Shown here one piece after another: positions 52,501-64,000 of a stretch of DNA of 64,000 nucleotides. Source of the stretch: Azadirachta indica. Taxonomy: Eukaryota > Streptophyta > Magnoliopsida > Sapindales > Meliaceae. The stretch is from contig CM040448.1 of NCBI GenBank assembly GCA_022749755.1, positions 14,568,481-14,632,480 on the forward strand, given 5' to 3'. A program made the position numbers and the translations under genes. The notes beneath the pieces were generated by a model that saw only the letters and a program-made list of their open reading frames with translations, searched no databases and had not been told where the DNA came from. How positions within the stretch are numbered: position 1 is the stretch's first letter; each line of letters starts with the position of its first letter.

Positions 52501-54373
52501 GACAGGTTGAAACCTTTGTTCAAGATGCCGTTTCAAAGGTTTGTTTCCTCATCCCATTCTGTTAAATATAGTTAGTGTTCCACATTATTGTATGTGGGGA
52601 ATAAAAGCAAGGAACGTTCTTGATTGCTATTCGTGTAGGTTTTAATAAACATTTGCATAGCTATGTTCTATTCTTTTATTGGCATTACGAGAAACTATCT
52701 TTTATTGGCATGGAAATTCTTCAACATGTGTACTTATAGCAAATGATTTCTTATTGACTTTAATTTTGTTTGAAGGGAGCAAAAGTCCTTCTTGGGGGTA
52801 AAAAACATAGCCTTGGAATGACTTTCTATGAGCCTACAGTCATTAGCGATGTCAAGAGTGAGATGCTTGTTTCAAGGTAAGTACTTGATCTAGCCTTGGA
52901 TGCTTGCTCGTTAAGGTCACACCAGATTTAGATTTGTTTGGGTAATATGTCCGTTACAGTTCTTATCACAGATCTGAGTATTGCTATTGTGTGGGTATGG
53001 TGGAGTAATACCACTGAGAGAAACACTTCTCTCTTTCTCTGTCTAAAATTTTCTTCATTCTTCTTTCTAGAAGTTTCTTTTACCATCATTCCTGGATGTC
53101 TAACGGAAGAAACCAATTTATATTTGAATTTTTTTCTTCTGTTGTCCTCTAGAGTAATTGGAATTGCTAGAGTTGTTTGTAAAATGTTCGTAAACCACTT
53201 CTCTCACATAATTGGTGGATATGCATCAATGTTTCAATCTAGTCCCCTTTTTGTGGTAGAGTAATAATTTCTCTTGCTGCATGCCAGAAAGTTTAACTCC
53301 AATGAGTTGAGTGCTAATAAATTTTATTCAAACTTTTCTGTAGATGTTATCACAGAAATATCTTGGGTCTGCAAAAATTTGATTAGCTTTAGCAGTTTAG
53401 TTTATTTTCTTATGACATAATTTTTCTCATTTTAGAGAGGAAGTATTTGGACCTGTGGCGCCACTTTTACGGTTCAAAACTGAGGAGGAAGCTATCCATA
53501 TGGCTAATGACACTAATGCAGGTTTGTCAAACTTTATTCTTTATTCAATTCTTAAAATTTATTCAGCAAAGCATTACATATTGCCTACCTAATTTTGCAA
53601 TCTCAGTTGATCAAGTAACGTTTACTGCTGGACATTTTGAAATATAAGAACTTATCAATATATTTTTCATGTGTATATATGCAGGTTTAGCTGCTTATAT
53701 ATTTACAAACAATAATCAACGTACATGGCGTGTCTCTGAAGCTCTTGAATATGGGCTTGTCGGTGTTAATGAAGGATTAATTTCAACAGAGGTTGGCCTA
53801 ATCATTTCTTCACCAATGCATAAACAATAGAAGAAAACTGCAGATCAGCTTATTACCTGTTGGTTTCATTGCAGGTTGCTCCTTTTGGTGGTGTTAAACA
53901 GTCTGGTCTTGGACGTGAAGGTTCAAAGTATGGAATGGATGAATATCTGGAAGTAAGTAAACCAGAAATCTTCTTTTGAGTGCATTTTGAATTGAAGTTA
54001 AAACTGTGCTGTTAAATTTCCCTTGCTTTTTTGGTATGCTATCAAATTATAGATTGTGTTTGAACAGTTTTACAAATGATATTTCCAAAGACTAGTCACT
54101 AATGCCCACAGATCTTGATGATTTGCAACGTTAAGAATTATATGAATTTGTTTTTCTTTTCAAAGATGTTCTTGGTTGTTTGTGTTGAGCGTCTTTTATA
54201 CAACATACGTTCTTTCTACATTCTGGACGTCGTTTTTGGATATTTATATATTAGCATATCTTCCTTCTTGCTTAGAATTTTGGTTTACTTTTCTGCTACG
54301 TCTTCATTATGAGTAATCCTTCCCCACTATGCAGATGAAATATGTGTGCTTGGGAGACATGAACAGAAAATGA
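46526..54373 (+). CDS. ALDH5F1: Succinic semialdehyde dehydrogenase, mitochondrial
   Basis: Oxidises succinic semialdehyde to succinate with NAD+, the last step of the GABA shunt. Twenty exons sum to 1593 bp, 530 residues: 46526-46630, 47763-47876, 48360-48459, 48714-48762, 49184-49272, 49385-49494, 49846-49908, 50035-50145, 50391-50456, 50577-50654, 50747-50824, 51646-51712, 51920-52005, 52373-52405, 52506-52538, 52776-52876, 53436-53521, 53685-53791, 53875-53952 and 54335-54373. The N-terminus ([18 protein letters not shown]) looks like a mitochondrial presequence. Active-site elements: [26 protein letters not shown] with general base Glu299, and [11 protein letters not shown] with nucleophile Cys333 and a second Cys335. 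A disulphide between such paired Cys is the basis of redox control proposed for this enzyme. Two adjacent exons are only 33 bp. Matches Arabidopsis At1g79440 in length, exon number and neighbours. Confidence 0.97.
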
Positions 54374-55249
54374 TGGGCAAGAGAAGGATTGTCCTCATAC
54401 CATTTCCAAGCTTATGATGCAAGTTTGAACCTCGTAGCTCCTCTTATTTGAATTATAGTTGAAAATAATAAAATGGTTTTCTTTAATAATAAAATAGGGA
54501 GCCCTTACTGCAGTTGCACTGTAATTCAAGAATCAAGATAGCTTGTAAGAAAGAGTGTGCAGTCTCAAGCTTAGCTTTGGTTCGATATACCCATGTATCT
54601 GTATCTAAATAAGTGCAGCAAGCAATGTACATGTAATGCAATAAAACACTCTGAAAATGTGTGGGTGTCATAAGAAGTTTTGCTGTTGAGAACAGAAAAA
54701 TAATGGGAAAGAACTTTGGTTTTTAAATCTTTGTTAATTCTGCCGCTGGGTTATCTTTCTGTTCTGGGGGAATTGGTTTTTGCCACCCATAGCGGGTTGC
54801 AAGCCTGAAATTGCTCCCCTTCCCAATCCCATGTTGCATGAATCTCATCTTTTCTCTGGTGGTTAGAAGTTATGCTCAAAACTAATGTCTGAAATTAAGT
54901 CTGGAGTTTTTTGGGCCGCTTATTTTAACACAGAGTGGGCTCGGCTCAGAAGTGGAGTCCAACATTGAACAATGAAATGAATGAATCCTTTTGAGTTGAT
55001 CAGACCCAAAAGGAAACCAAACATCAAGATCCATTAATTATGATTTTTTTTTTAAACTTTGATTTTTGAAAAATATGGATCTAATTTTGAAGAATAATAT
55101 CAAGATTTGATCTATAAATTAAGGAATTAAGGCAAGCAAGGCATGAAAGAAAGTATGCCACTGCCATCCTATTGATTGTCAGATAATTTTCGTTTAGTAA
55201 TGTAAATGTAATAGCTTATTTGTAAAATTCGGTTACATTCAACACTAAG

Positions 55250-55251
<2 letters not shown>

Positions 55252-55284
<33 letters not shown>
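55252..55284. repeat. Poly(A) tract, 33 bases
   Basis: Uninterrupted run of 33 A on the plus strand. It could be the tail of an old retroposon, but I recognise no SINE or processed-gene sequence in the 150 bp before it. Confidence 0.9.
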
Positions 55285-55285
<1 letters not shown>

Positions 55286-55993
55286 ACTCAGGATTAACAC
55301 TAATAATATTAACACAAAGTAATTGCATACTCTTGGAAGAAGATCTACAGATAGCAACGCTAGCATATGCTCATCTAACTTTTTTTTTTTCTTTTATTTA
55401 AATTCTTTTCAAAAGATATTATACTAATTTAAATAATTTATTTTTTTTTTTAAATGCCACTATCAACGTTCAAACTCTAAACTTTTGGAATAACAATACA
55501 AAAATTTTTATCAGTTGAATTAATTATAATACTAAAAATCTAGAAATTCTGAAAAATAATCAGAATGCACACAAATATATCAAATTTATTTATATAAATA
55601 AATTTGTGTTATATGTAATTTTTTTTTAAGTTTTCATGAAAATATAAAATATGAGATAATGATATAAGTATAACAGTCAAAAAAAATTATTTTATTTTTT
55701 ATTTTTCTCTTGGTCTGGTCAATAAAAAACAAGTACTCGTATATATGGATATTATTATATGACTAAACAAAATATTAATGCTTTTCAGCGATGGCTTTTA
55801 CAGCAAGCTATAGCTAGCTTAGCTAATATCTTATTATTATTATTGCATGAATCTAATTTGCATCATTCTGTACATTGAGATCCTCAATCACAATCACCCG
55901 GAACCAGATCACAGACGATCGATGCGATTGATTGCCAATATACACAATAGAATAGATAATGCAGCACACAATCAATTCTCAGAAGGAAAGTGA

Positions 55994-56024
55994 CTATACG
56001 TATATATATATATATGTATATATG

Positions 56025-56058
<34 letters not shown>

Positions 56059-56067
56059 TGTATGTAT
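55994..56067. repeat. (TA)n/(TATG)n compound microsatellite
   Basis: TATATA repeats grade into about nine TATG units. Non-coding, in the SSADH-APL gap. Confidence 0.9.
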
Positions 56068-56938
56068 TTATATTATAGAAAAGATAGAAGCTTTGTGAAG
56101 TGTAATTGAAGGGCCCCGCAAATTGGCCTTCAAAAGGAATATATTCAATTTAAAGAATAATTCTCACTAGAGCACATAAAGATGCTTGAAATTTAAGCAA
56201 ACATGGCCTTAACATTAAGCCAACCCACTTATCTTTTTTCCTCTTTTTTCTTTTTTTTCATTTTAAAAAATTTTTTTTTTTAATAATTTGCACTCTATAT
56301 ATTATGGTTTTTAATTAATTAATTAGACATGATATTTTCAACTAAAAGTTAAACTCTAACTTTGCCCTTATTGATTATATTAATTATAAAGGGACAGCTA
56401 TGTGTGACAATTAATGGTGGTCGAAAGACGAATCTCCAAATCTAAATGAAATGCCCTTATTGCTTTTTCTTCAATACGTACATACATACATACATATATA
56501 TATAGAGCTGCCAACATATAAACCAATTTCATATTATTCCACATACATAATAGAAATTAATTATGTATATATATATATATAATCTCAAACTAGATAGCCA
56601 ATAATATCCATGCATATATATCATGCATATATGCATGCATTTGGCTTGATTTTGATAGATGAGTAGCAAGGTGTGATGTATCGAAAATGATATATATATA
56701 TATATATATTTATATATATTGAAAATTATATTTGAACGCTAACTGATGCAAGAATGGTATAGATATATAACTCATGAAGTTCTAGATAGTTGAGAGAGGA
56801 ATCTTCCTTTGATTGTCAAAGAAGAAAGCATTTATTCCCATTAAGATTTTTTGGGTAAACAGCATGCAAATTTTTTTTTTCTTCTTTAAGGTTTTTTTAT
56901 CATCTCCCGCAAGATTTGACATATCCTTGCATGAGCTT

Positions 56939-56971
<33 letters not shown>
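56939..56971. repeat. (GA)n microsatellite, about 15 units
   Basis: Pure GA run, about 2.1 kb upstream of the APL start. GA tracts in plant promoters can be bound by BPC/BBR GAGA-binding proteins; whether that happens here is inference. Confidence 0.9.
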
Positions 56972-56973
<2 letters not shown>

Positions 56974-58787
56974 AGCTTTATATTGTTCTTACTCATCCTT
57001 ATTCACCTCTCTTTTTACCAAGAGTGGGACCATTATGTGTCAACTTTTTTGAGTTTGACCCTAGCTATCTATATATAATAACAATATTCAAGTTATTTTT
57101 ATTTTGTTAGTATTGGTTTTATTTTGTGAGAAGTTCGCAAGAGAAGACAATCTTCAATTCGACAAAAGTGATAATATAAGCTGAGCCCCAACTAGCTAGC
57201 TTTAGAAGATTAGAAGAGAAGAGGTCCCCCCACTTAATTCTATTATCAAAAGCTCCACATACAATTTCCCTTTATGCATTCATATTCACGTCTTCACAAT
57301 CACAACCATATATAATAACAAAACAACAACCACGGAGCCTCCCTATCTAACTCAAGTTTCTTCCATCTCATTTTTTAATATTACTTTTTCAGTTAATTTC
57401 CCATCTATCATGTGCAACACAAATTTTGAATATTAATTAATATTTGTCTCTTATTCTCAATTTCGATTATTTTTTGCTCATGTATACTTTAGTTCATAAG
57501 CATGCATATAAATTTCATACATAATGTGGTTATGGAAAATATCAATGTCATCGATCATTAATATATTTGAATATAGAATTCGAATTTGAAAGTTGGTTTG
57601 GGTAATTACAGTGTCAAATAATTGCATTCATTGGGATTATTCATGCTAATGCAAATAAATCTTAGATCATTATTTCAATATCTATAATCCCTAGCTAATT
57701 TTCTTCATGAATTTTATTTAATTTCCTAGAAATCCCCATCTTCAACCTCACTCTCATATATATAAATATAAGAATGTGTGATTAATTAACCACAAGATAC
57801 CACTGATTGGCCAAAAACCAAGAGGAGAAGAAACCTAGAAACTCGGAAATGGCTATATATGAATCTAATATCCAGTAATAGAATTTGTTCATTAATCACA
57901 CATTCTTTTATTTATTTTTTTTAACTTTTCTTCTCAAGTATCAAGGAAACCTTTTTCTTGGTAATGACATAAAGCAAGTCTTTGTGTTTCTAACCATCAT
58001 AGCTCTGAGAGTTATTAGTTCAAGATAAGCTAAAAAGGCGATTGTACTATTCTTGAATGATGCATATGTAATGGCTAGATCATCATATTTTATGTACCTG
58101 TTTATATGAAATATATATATACATACATATAAGAGAAAAATGGTTCAAAGAAAGAAGGGTAAAGTGTAACATATTGCCCATATCATGATTGCTTGATGGG
58201 TCTCACTCATATCCTAGACTTAAAAAGCTTCACATGGTATAGAAGAATAAAACTATAAAGATATGCTCTTCTTTTGGTCATGAATGATAAACAAAAGATA
58301 CACCACTCTCCTGCAGACATTACAGATATGTATTGTACACTGTTATTATTTCAAAAAGGCGTAATAATATCAGAGACCCTGAGTTTTTGTGTTTTCACAA
58401 ATACATATCAACATATTTATTTGTATCAAATAAGTCCAGGAACTATTCCTTCTATCTCTATTGTAGTGACCAAATTATGCTTACACTTATGAACTTTGAC
58501 CATTTTGTATACCCATTTATCGCATAATAAAAAAGAATATTTTAGCTATTTCAACAGCAGTTGAGAATTTATTTTGATATACATGGATAAATTATATCTT
58601 TAATAATAAAAATACAAACAACAGGGACCTGAATGTTATAATCCCTATACAAACACACAGATTTTCTCTCTCTCTGATCTCTTTATGAAAATGCGATTAG
58701 AGAGACTTCATTTTTGTAATTTGTCAGAGGTATGTCAGTATAATGTACGCCCTACATGTTACCATCGATTTTGAGGTGTATGTGAGG

Positions 58788-58812
58788 GAGAGAGAGAGAG
58801 AGGGAAAGAGAG
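58788..58812. promoter_or_regulatory. GA-rich element in the APL proximal promoter
   Basis: A run of GAG/GA repeats about 280 bp upstream of the APL start codon, with a CT tract (about 58666-58681) a little further up. Both are typical of GAGA/Y-patch type plant promoter sequence. Function is not shown by the sequence itself. Confidence 0.4.
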
Positions 58813-59091
58813 TATCTTTTGGCGAAGGAAGGCTTGAATGGTTAGAATAGGTGTACTTTTAATTGAATTTTTGATATAAAATTAACGTTACATGGCATTT
58901 TTTCCTTTATGCAACGTTGGCTTGTACCTTATGCTTTAATAGTTGAAAGATAGACAGATCAAAGCCATCCCCTCTTCTTCAAAAACGCACCCTATTTTTC
59001 CCTATTTGCATCGCATTTGTTCTTGAATCTCTTCGGTATTCTCCAAAGCCTAGCTCTTAGAGAGAGAAAGAAAGGGAAAGACAAAGGGAGA

Positions 59092-60913
59092 ATGTTCCAA
59101 CACAAGAAGCCTTCTTCTATGAATTCCCATGACAGAACCATGTGTGTTCAAGGTGATTCTGGCCTTGTCCTCACCACTGACCCAAAGCCTCGTCTGCGTT
59201 GGACCGTTGAGCTCCATGAAAGATTTGTAGATGCTGTCACCCAGCTTGGAGGACCAGATAGTAATACTGATCAACCAGTCTTATTCTTCAATCACTTCTT
59301 AATTAATTTGTTAATTATTTCGTTTCACGAAATCAATTCTTTATTTTCTTATCTTTTGTTAATTTGTAGAGGCTACACCAAAAACCATCATGAGAGTTAT
59401 GGGTGTGAAGGGTCTTACCCTTTACCACCTAAAGAGTCATCTCCAGGTATGAATAGGATTACAATATTTCATGCACTAGTAGTTTGTCTTTTGCTTTTGC
59501 TAATTACACTTTGGTTATGTTTTCGATATCGGCTTGCTTGGCTTGATTTCCTTTCTCTTTTCTCTTTTTTCTTCTTTTGATTATTGTTTTCTTCTCTCCA
59601 TTGGTTTAGAAATTCAGGCTGGGAAAGCAACCTCACAAGGAATTCAATGATCACTCGATAAAGGATGGTAATAATATAGGTGGCTTTTCTTTCTAGGGTT
59701 TTCATGCTACTTTGGGACTAAGATTAATTATGTTATTGCTGTTTCTTTCTTTTAATAATCTTCTTTCTACAATTTATCGAACAAATATATATGAACAATT
59801 TTTCCTTGTTCTGATTGTAAATTCAGGTCTAGATCTTCAACGAAACACTCCATCTTCATCCGTGATAGGGCGCAGCATGAATGAGTATGTTCTATATATT
59901 ATACCTTCAAACTTCAATTTCTATTTCTTTTTTCTGGTAACCAGCAAACGTATAGAGAAGAGTTTTCGAAAAACAATAATAACAAGAATCACTTAAGTTA
60001 GTCTTTCATTTTTGTTTTTCGGGGGTACATGTGGGGTTCGGATATTTCTTGTGGAATGCGTGTGTGTCACTGTATTTAACAGTAACTCACACATGGTTGA
60101 TGCGATTAGGATGCAAATGGAGGTGCAGAGAAGACTGCATGAACAGCTTGAGGTTATTAACCAACCCTAATACCTCAAATTGTCTTTGGATCTTCAGATT
60201 CTGAAGAAATCCCTTGCCAACTCTTGCGTTAATATTTACTTATGCAGGTGCAACGACACCTTCAATTAAGGATTGAAGCTCAAGGGAAATATATGCAATC
60301 TATCTTGGAGAAAGCTTGCCAAACCCTAACATCTGGTGATAACATGCCCCCGGGAAATTATAAGGGTATCGGAAATCAGGGAGTTCCGGACGTCGGAACG
60401 ATGAAAGAATTCTGTCCTCCTCTCAATTTTCCACCATTCCAAGACCTCAACATCTATGGAGGTGATCAACTCGATCTTCAACAGAACATGGACAGACCAT
60501 CACTTGATGGATTCATGTCGAATAACGAGAATATTTGTCTTGGAAAAAAGAGGCCTAGTGCTTACAGTGCCAGCAGCGGCAAGAGCCCTTTGCTTTGGTC
60601 GGATGATCTCAGGTTGCAGGAAACGGGGACGGCGCCGTCTATCGGACCTCAAGATGATCCTTTCAAGGGTGACCAGATTCAGATGGCCCCTCCCTCGTCG
60701 ACCGAGCTGGATTCCATGTCAGATATTTGTGAAACGAAGCCGGTGCTCTCTGGAGATTCTGTTGGCGAGAAGAAATTTGAGGGATCGGGAAAGCTTGAAA
60801 GGCCATCACCACGAAGAACACCAATTTCAACGGATCATCAGAGGATGAATACTGTTATGATGAATTCTGGTGGCATGCAACAAGGAAGAAATTCACCATA
60901 TGGCCATGGGTGA
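59092..60913 (+). CDS. APL: MYB-CC transcription factor APL (ALTERED PHLOEM DEVELOPMENT)
   Basis: Six exons, 59092-59260, 59370-59446, 59610-59667, 59827-59884, 60110-60152 and 60248-60913, sum to 1071 bp, 356 residues; I recall 358 for Arabidopsis APL. The GARP/MYB-like DNA-binding domain (about residues 33-88) contains PRLRWTVELHERFVDAV, and its third helix ends in the signature TLYHLKSHLQKFRLGK. The MYB-CC coiled coil (about 120-163) starts NEMQMEVQRRLHEQLEVQRH and holds LRIEAQGKYMQSILEKACQ. The C-terminal region shares FPPFQDLNIYG, LGKKRP, ERPSPRR and GRNSP with Arabidopsis At1g79430, which separates APL from other MYB-CC members such as PHR1. APL is a nuclear regulator of phloem identity (sieve elements and companion cells). 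The ATG at 59092 is the first in frame; the earlier open codons have no ATG. Confidence 0.97.
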
Positions 60914-63900
60914 ATATTATTCTAACATAGATGTAAGTGACTAATTAATTAATTAATTAAGTTCCCTAAGTATGAGATTTTTGGGTTTTAGGTCTTGAAA
61001 ATTAGCAACAATTTACTTTAGGGTTTTCCTCCTGCAAGTATGACATAATGCCATAGATGCCATGCATGCATGGCAAGCGTTATATGTGTATTGAGTTGCG
61101 ACCATTAATTAGCTTTATAAACAGTAAATTTGTGCTTTAACATTAATGATCATTGTCACTTCTTTCTAATTAATAATCTCTTTTGCATGCGCCACAAATA
61201 TAATTTATATCTATTTATTTTACTGAATGTTAGTTAACTCAATCGATAAAATCTCTTAAACTTTTTTAAAAGATATAATATTTAAATTTTATTCATATGA
61301 TATATAATATTAAAATCAATTTATTTCACATTAATTCATATGATGTTAAATATATCCTTATAGAAATTACCTTGAAATACTTTGATGATGTTGTTAGATC
61401 TAAGTATGTGTGTAAATTATGGATAACATCAAATACTATTCGTTATTTATCATCATCTATGATTTTTTTTTCCTTTTTTTTTTTTTTAGGTTTTAATTTT
61501 AAATTTGAAGCCTATAGCATGCATGCATGAAGCATCTCAATTAATGAATTATCTAATATAATATTATATATGAAAAACGACAGAGTGCAAGCATAGAAAT
61601 CTCATTGATTTATGATTCATGCAACATCTATATATGGTTGTAAATTAAAACAAATAATAAAGAGGAAGAATAACATGAAGTAGAAACCTTTTCCTTTTGA
61701 ATGAAAAGGAAAAGACAGAAAAATATAAGCAAGAGTCCAGCAAGATCTGTTCAGTTTCTTCTGGAAGAGACTTTCCTGGGTTCAACATATATAGTGTGGG
61801 TCTTCAAGCTAGTTACTATATACTCTTACTAATTAATGCAGTAACCTTTTCCAACAGTTGGCCCTTTTTCGTTGGTTAGTTGCTCCAGGTTAGTTATAAT
61901 TCTTGTATATAATCATTGCAGACAAAACTATTGGGAAACTTAAATATATATAATTAAGCTGGGTTATATATTTAAGAAATTAATTTCCCGTAATCCCCAT
62001 TAAAGCAAAAGATTTAGGGTTTCGGCGGGGCACACATGATACGGTACTAAAGAAAGCAAAAACCCAAAAAATAAAAAATAAAAAGAAAAATGGTTTTGAA
62101 AATCCTGTGGTATGCAATACTAACGTAGAGGAAGATTGATAGAGAAGCTCTTCTTAATTATAAATTATTAATGCGAAGAAAGCAGAATTCCCCATGAGGC
62201 AAACCGACAAAGAGTATCTATCTTTCCTGGTCTTTTTTCTTCTTTAATTAGTACTCCATATTCCTTCAGTATAATGTGAAGAGGACAGCTAGCTTGGGCT
62301 TTTATTTAATTTTGTACTCGTGGAGAAATAATGGTTTGCCTTTTTCCTCAATATCAATGGTTGTGTTAGTATTATACAGAATTCAATCCAACCGAAGAAA
62401 AATTATTAGAATTGGCAATTGGGAATGGGCCTACATATATTCAAGTTTTGCACAATAATACTATTTATAACGGAAAGTGAAATTACATATATCAAAAGAA
62501 AGAAAAAAAATTAATATATATCATAATTTTATGGTTCATCATTTTTCACCAACTTGATCAATCACATGTTAATCTAAACTTTTACTAATCATTGTAAGAT
62601 CTTGCGTGTTATATATACCTATATTCAAGGGACAAATTTTATTTTTATTAATTTTTTTCTTTCTCCAAGACTTTGACAAATTTTTTACTAATTAACAGTC
62701 ATTAATGAATTATTTTATTTATTCATTTTCTTCTTTTTATGTTTTATTTATTAGTACTAGACATTAATTTTTCTTTTATCTTCTCACCCTTTCTTGAAAT
62801 GCAATTGTGCTATTTATAAAATCCGTATCAACGAAAATTCATGCATCATTCGTCTTTGATTTTTCCTCAGTCTACTCATATATATATATATATATATATA
62901 TTAAAAAAAAAGGGAGACTAATGAAAATAAATCCACATTTTTTTTCATGGCATATTGACGAAACTTAATTAATTCTTTCATGACTTGGTTTTAACAATTG
63001 ATATATACGTTAAAATATTTAGCATGGTCTATTTTTTTTCTTTAGATTATTGCTGATTTAGTTAATATTTGTGATTATGTGAATTGTTCCCAGAAAAACC
63101 GTGGAAAGGCGTAGAAGAAACAAAGAGGAAAGTTGTTTGTGGAAAAAATAGAAAAAAAAAATCTTATCCATTTAGATATAAAATATGCCACATATACGTC
63201 ATATGATTTTAAAAAAGTTAGTAAAATTTAAATTTAGCATGGGATCCAAATCCATATTTTACAAGGATGATCATATATAACATACTGAACTGAGGTTGAC
63301 AATTGATTTTTACGGCCGTATTTTTGTATGCAGTTATTCCGACCAGTATAACTAGAATATATAAAAGTTTTGCTTTGATTTTCATCATTTAGAACTAGAG
63401 TTATGAAGTTTAAAGCATGCATATATATATATATATATATATATAGCTTCAATATATAGCTTCAATGAGCTAGAAGTCCCTTATTGATCAAACATAACAT
63501 TAAAACAATGAATTACTACAATTTGGTACCAAAATTTGATTGATTAACTAGGAGCTAATTATGTCCATTGGGAGAGAATACGTACACACATAATCATAAT
63601 CGATTGAAATCGATCAATGTCTCGTCTCTTTTAGCTTTGTATTTAATTAGATTGGTAAATTAATCTAATAATTAATTAAGGGTAGATGGATTCAGAGGTC
63701 TATCTTTCTTTCTGTTGGGAAAAAAGATGGTGGTGCCACTACTAACTTTATTGGTTGCAGAGAAAAAAAATTTGAGCACTGCAAGTTGGCAAGAAAGCTC
63801 CTTCCCTCCACACAACACACAAAGAAAGAAAGAAAGAAAGAAAGAAAAGAAAGAAAAGCTAATAAAGCCTAAAGCAGAGGAAGAATACAACGCACTCCCA

Positions 63901-63940
63901 TGCTTTCAAATATCGAGGAAGCTTCTATCTTTATGTCCAC
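60914..63940. other. Intergenic region downstream of APL
   Basis: About 3 kb of AT-rich DNA. The first ~250 bp probably hold the APL 3' UTR. Simple repeats include TA runs at about 62878-62901 and 63420-63446 and an AAAG run at about 63820-63860. No open frame with a known domain, tRNA or other RNA gene was recognised. Confidence 0.55.
63820..63860. repeat. (AAAG)n microsatellite
   Basis: About nine AAAG units with one interruption, roughly 90 bp upstream of the TATA-like element near the right edge. Confidence 0.9.
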
Positions 63941-63945
63941 AAAGT

Positions 63946-63952
63946 TATATAA
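63946..63952 (+). promoter_or_regulatory. TATA-box-like element at the right edge
   Basis: TATATAA followed by a C-rich pyrimidine stretch (CCCCTCACCCC) in otherwise AT-rich DNA. This arrangement is common in plant core promoters, with transcription starting some 30 bp on, near 63980. Any gene it drives lies beyond the window. An element on the basis of sequence only. Confidence 0.35.
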
Positions 63953-64000
63953 GCCCCTCACCCCTTGCTCTGCTCATCACATTTATATTAAAACCCGATC

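Larger units (their letters stand above)
54374..59091. other. 4.7 kb intergenic region upstream of APL
   Basis: The left ~500 bp hold the SSADH 3' UTR. The rest is AT-rich with many simple repeats: a 33-base poly(A) run, a TATA/TATG tract, T-runs near 56230-56285, TA runs at about 56690-56710, and two GA tracts. No open frame with a recognisable domain on either strand. The length suits a tissue-specific regulator such as APL having an extended promoter (inference). Confidence 0.6.

Noticed and set aside
55252..55284. Poly(A) run as proof of a retroposon
   Set aside because: No SINE, LINE or processed-gene sequence and no target-site duplication could be seen around it.
59017..59091. In-frame extension upstream of the APL start
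   Set aside because: The extension begins with TTG and contains no ATG; Arabidopsis APL starts at the equivalent of 59092.

Overview
This is ordinary nuclear DNA from a flowering plant, almost certainly a core eudicot and probably a rosid. It is AT-rich, its genes are split by many small GT-AG introns, microsatellites are common, and every recognisable gene is of plant type. I cannot name the species. No rRNA, tRNA, CRISPR array or clear transposon was seen. Gene models were built by reading splice sites and keeping the frame open. In every model whose exons I could list in full, the exon lengths sum to a multiple of three. Arabidopsis comparisons are from memory.

Layout, left to right: a DUF2358 protein (+, 185-1295); cyclin B3;1 (-, 2027-7836); an AT-rich gap; KDO-8-phosphate synthase KDSA (-, 9919-13798), head-to-head with an intronless mitochondrial P-class PPR protein like EMB2217 (+, 14129-16630); a gap with a long TTA microsatellite; an intronless SKP1-like gene (-, 18729-19238); a DEAD-box helicase of the RH36 type (-, 20188-23354) carrying an in-frame stop, head-to-head with a peroxisomal 2,4-dienoyl-CoA reductase/SDRb-like gene ending in SKL (+, 23778-25915); the 19-exon chloroplast FtsH12 gene (-, 26689-34342); an isoprenylated HMA-domain protein without its CxxC motif (-, 35089-36026); an RlmI-type RNA methyltransferase (+, 36978-41033); a CDC50/ALIS flippase subunit (-, 42100-45143); the 20-exon succinic semialdehyde dehydrogenase gene (+, 46526-54373); a 4.7 kb gap; the phloem MYB-CC factor APL (+, 59092-60913); and a 3 kb tail with no gene seen, ending in a possible core promoter.

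The genes do not form a pathway or operon; they are neighbours by descent. As I recall, the order matches Arabidopsis chromosome 1, whose copies are split between two duplicated blocks: At1g79430 APL, 79440 SSADH, 79450 ALIS5, 79490 EMB2217, 79500 KDSA1, 79510 DUF2358 and 79560 FTSH12, and At1g16280 RH36, 16320 DUF2358, 16330 CYCB3;1 and 16340 KDSA2. Many products act in organelles: FtsH12 in plastids, SSADH and the PPR protein in mitochondria, and the SDR in peroxisomes.

I found no new multi-gene system. The points most worth checking are the broken RH36 copy, the HMA protein lacking metal ligands, two in-frame GC-AG introns, the short divergent promoters, a tiny Gly/Cys-rich ORF at 17.1 kb and the TATA element at the right edge.
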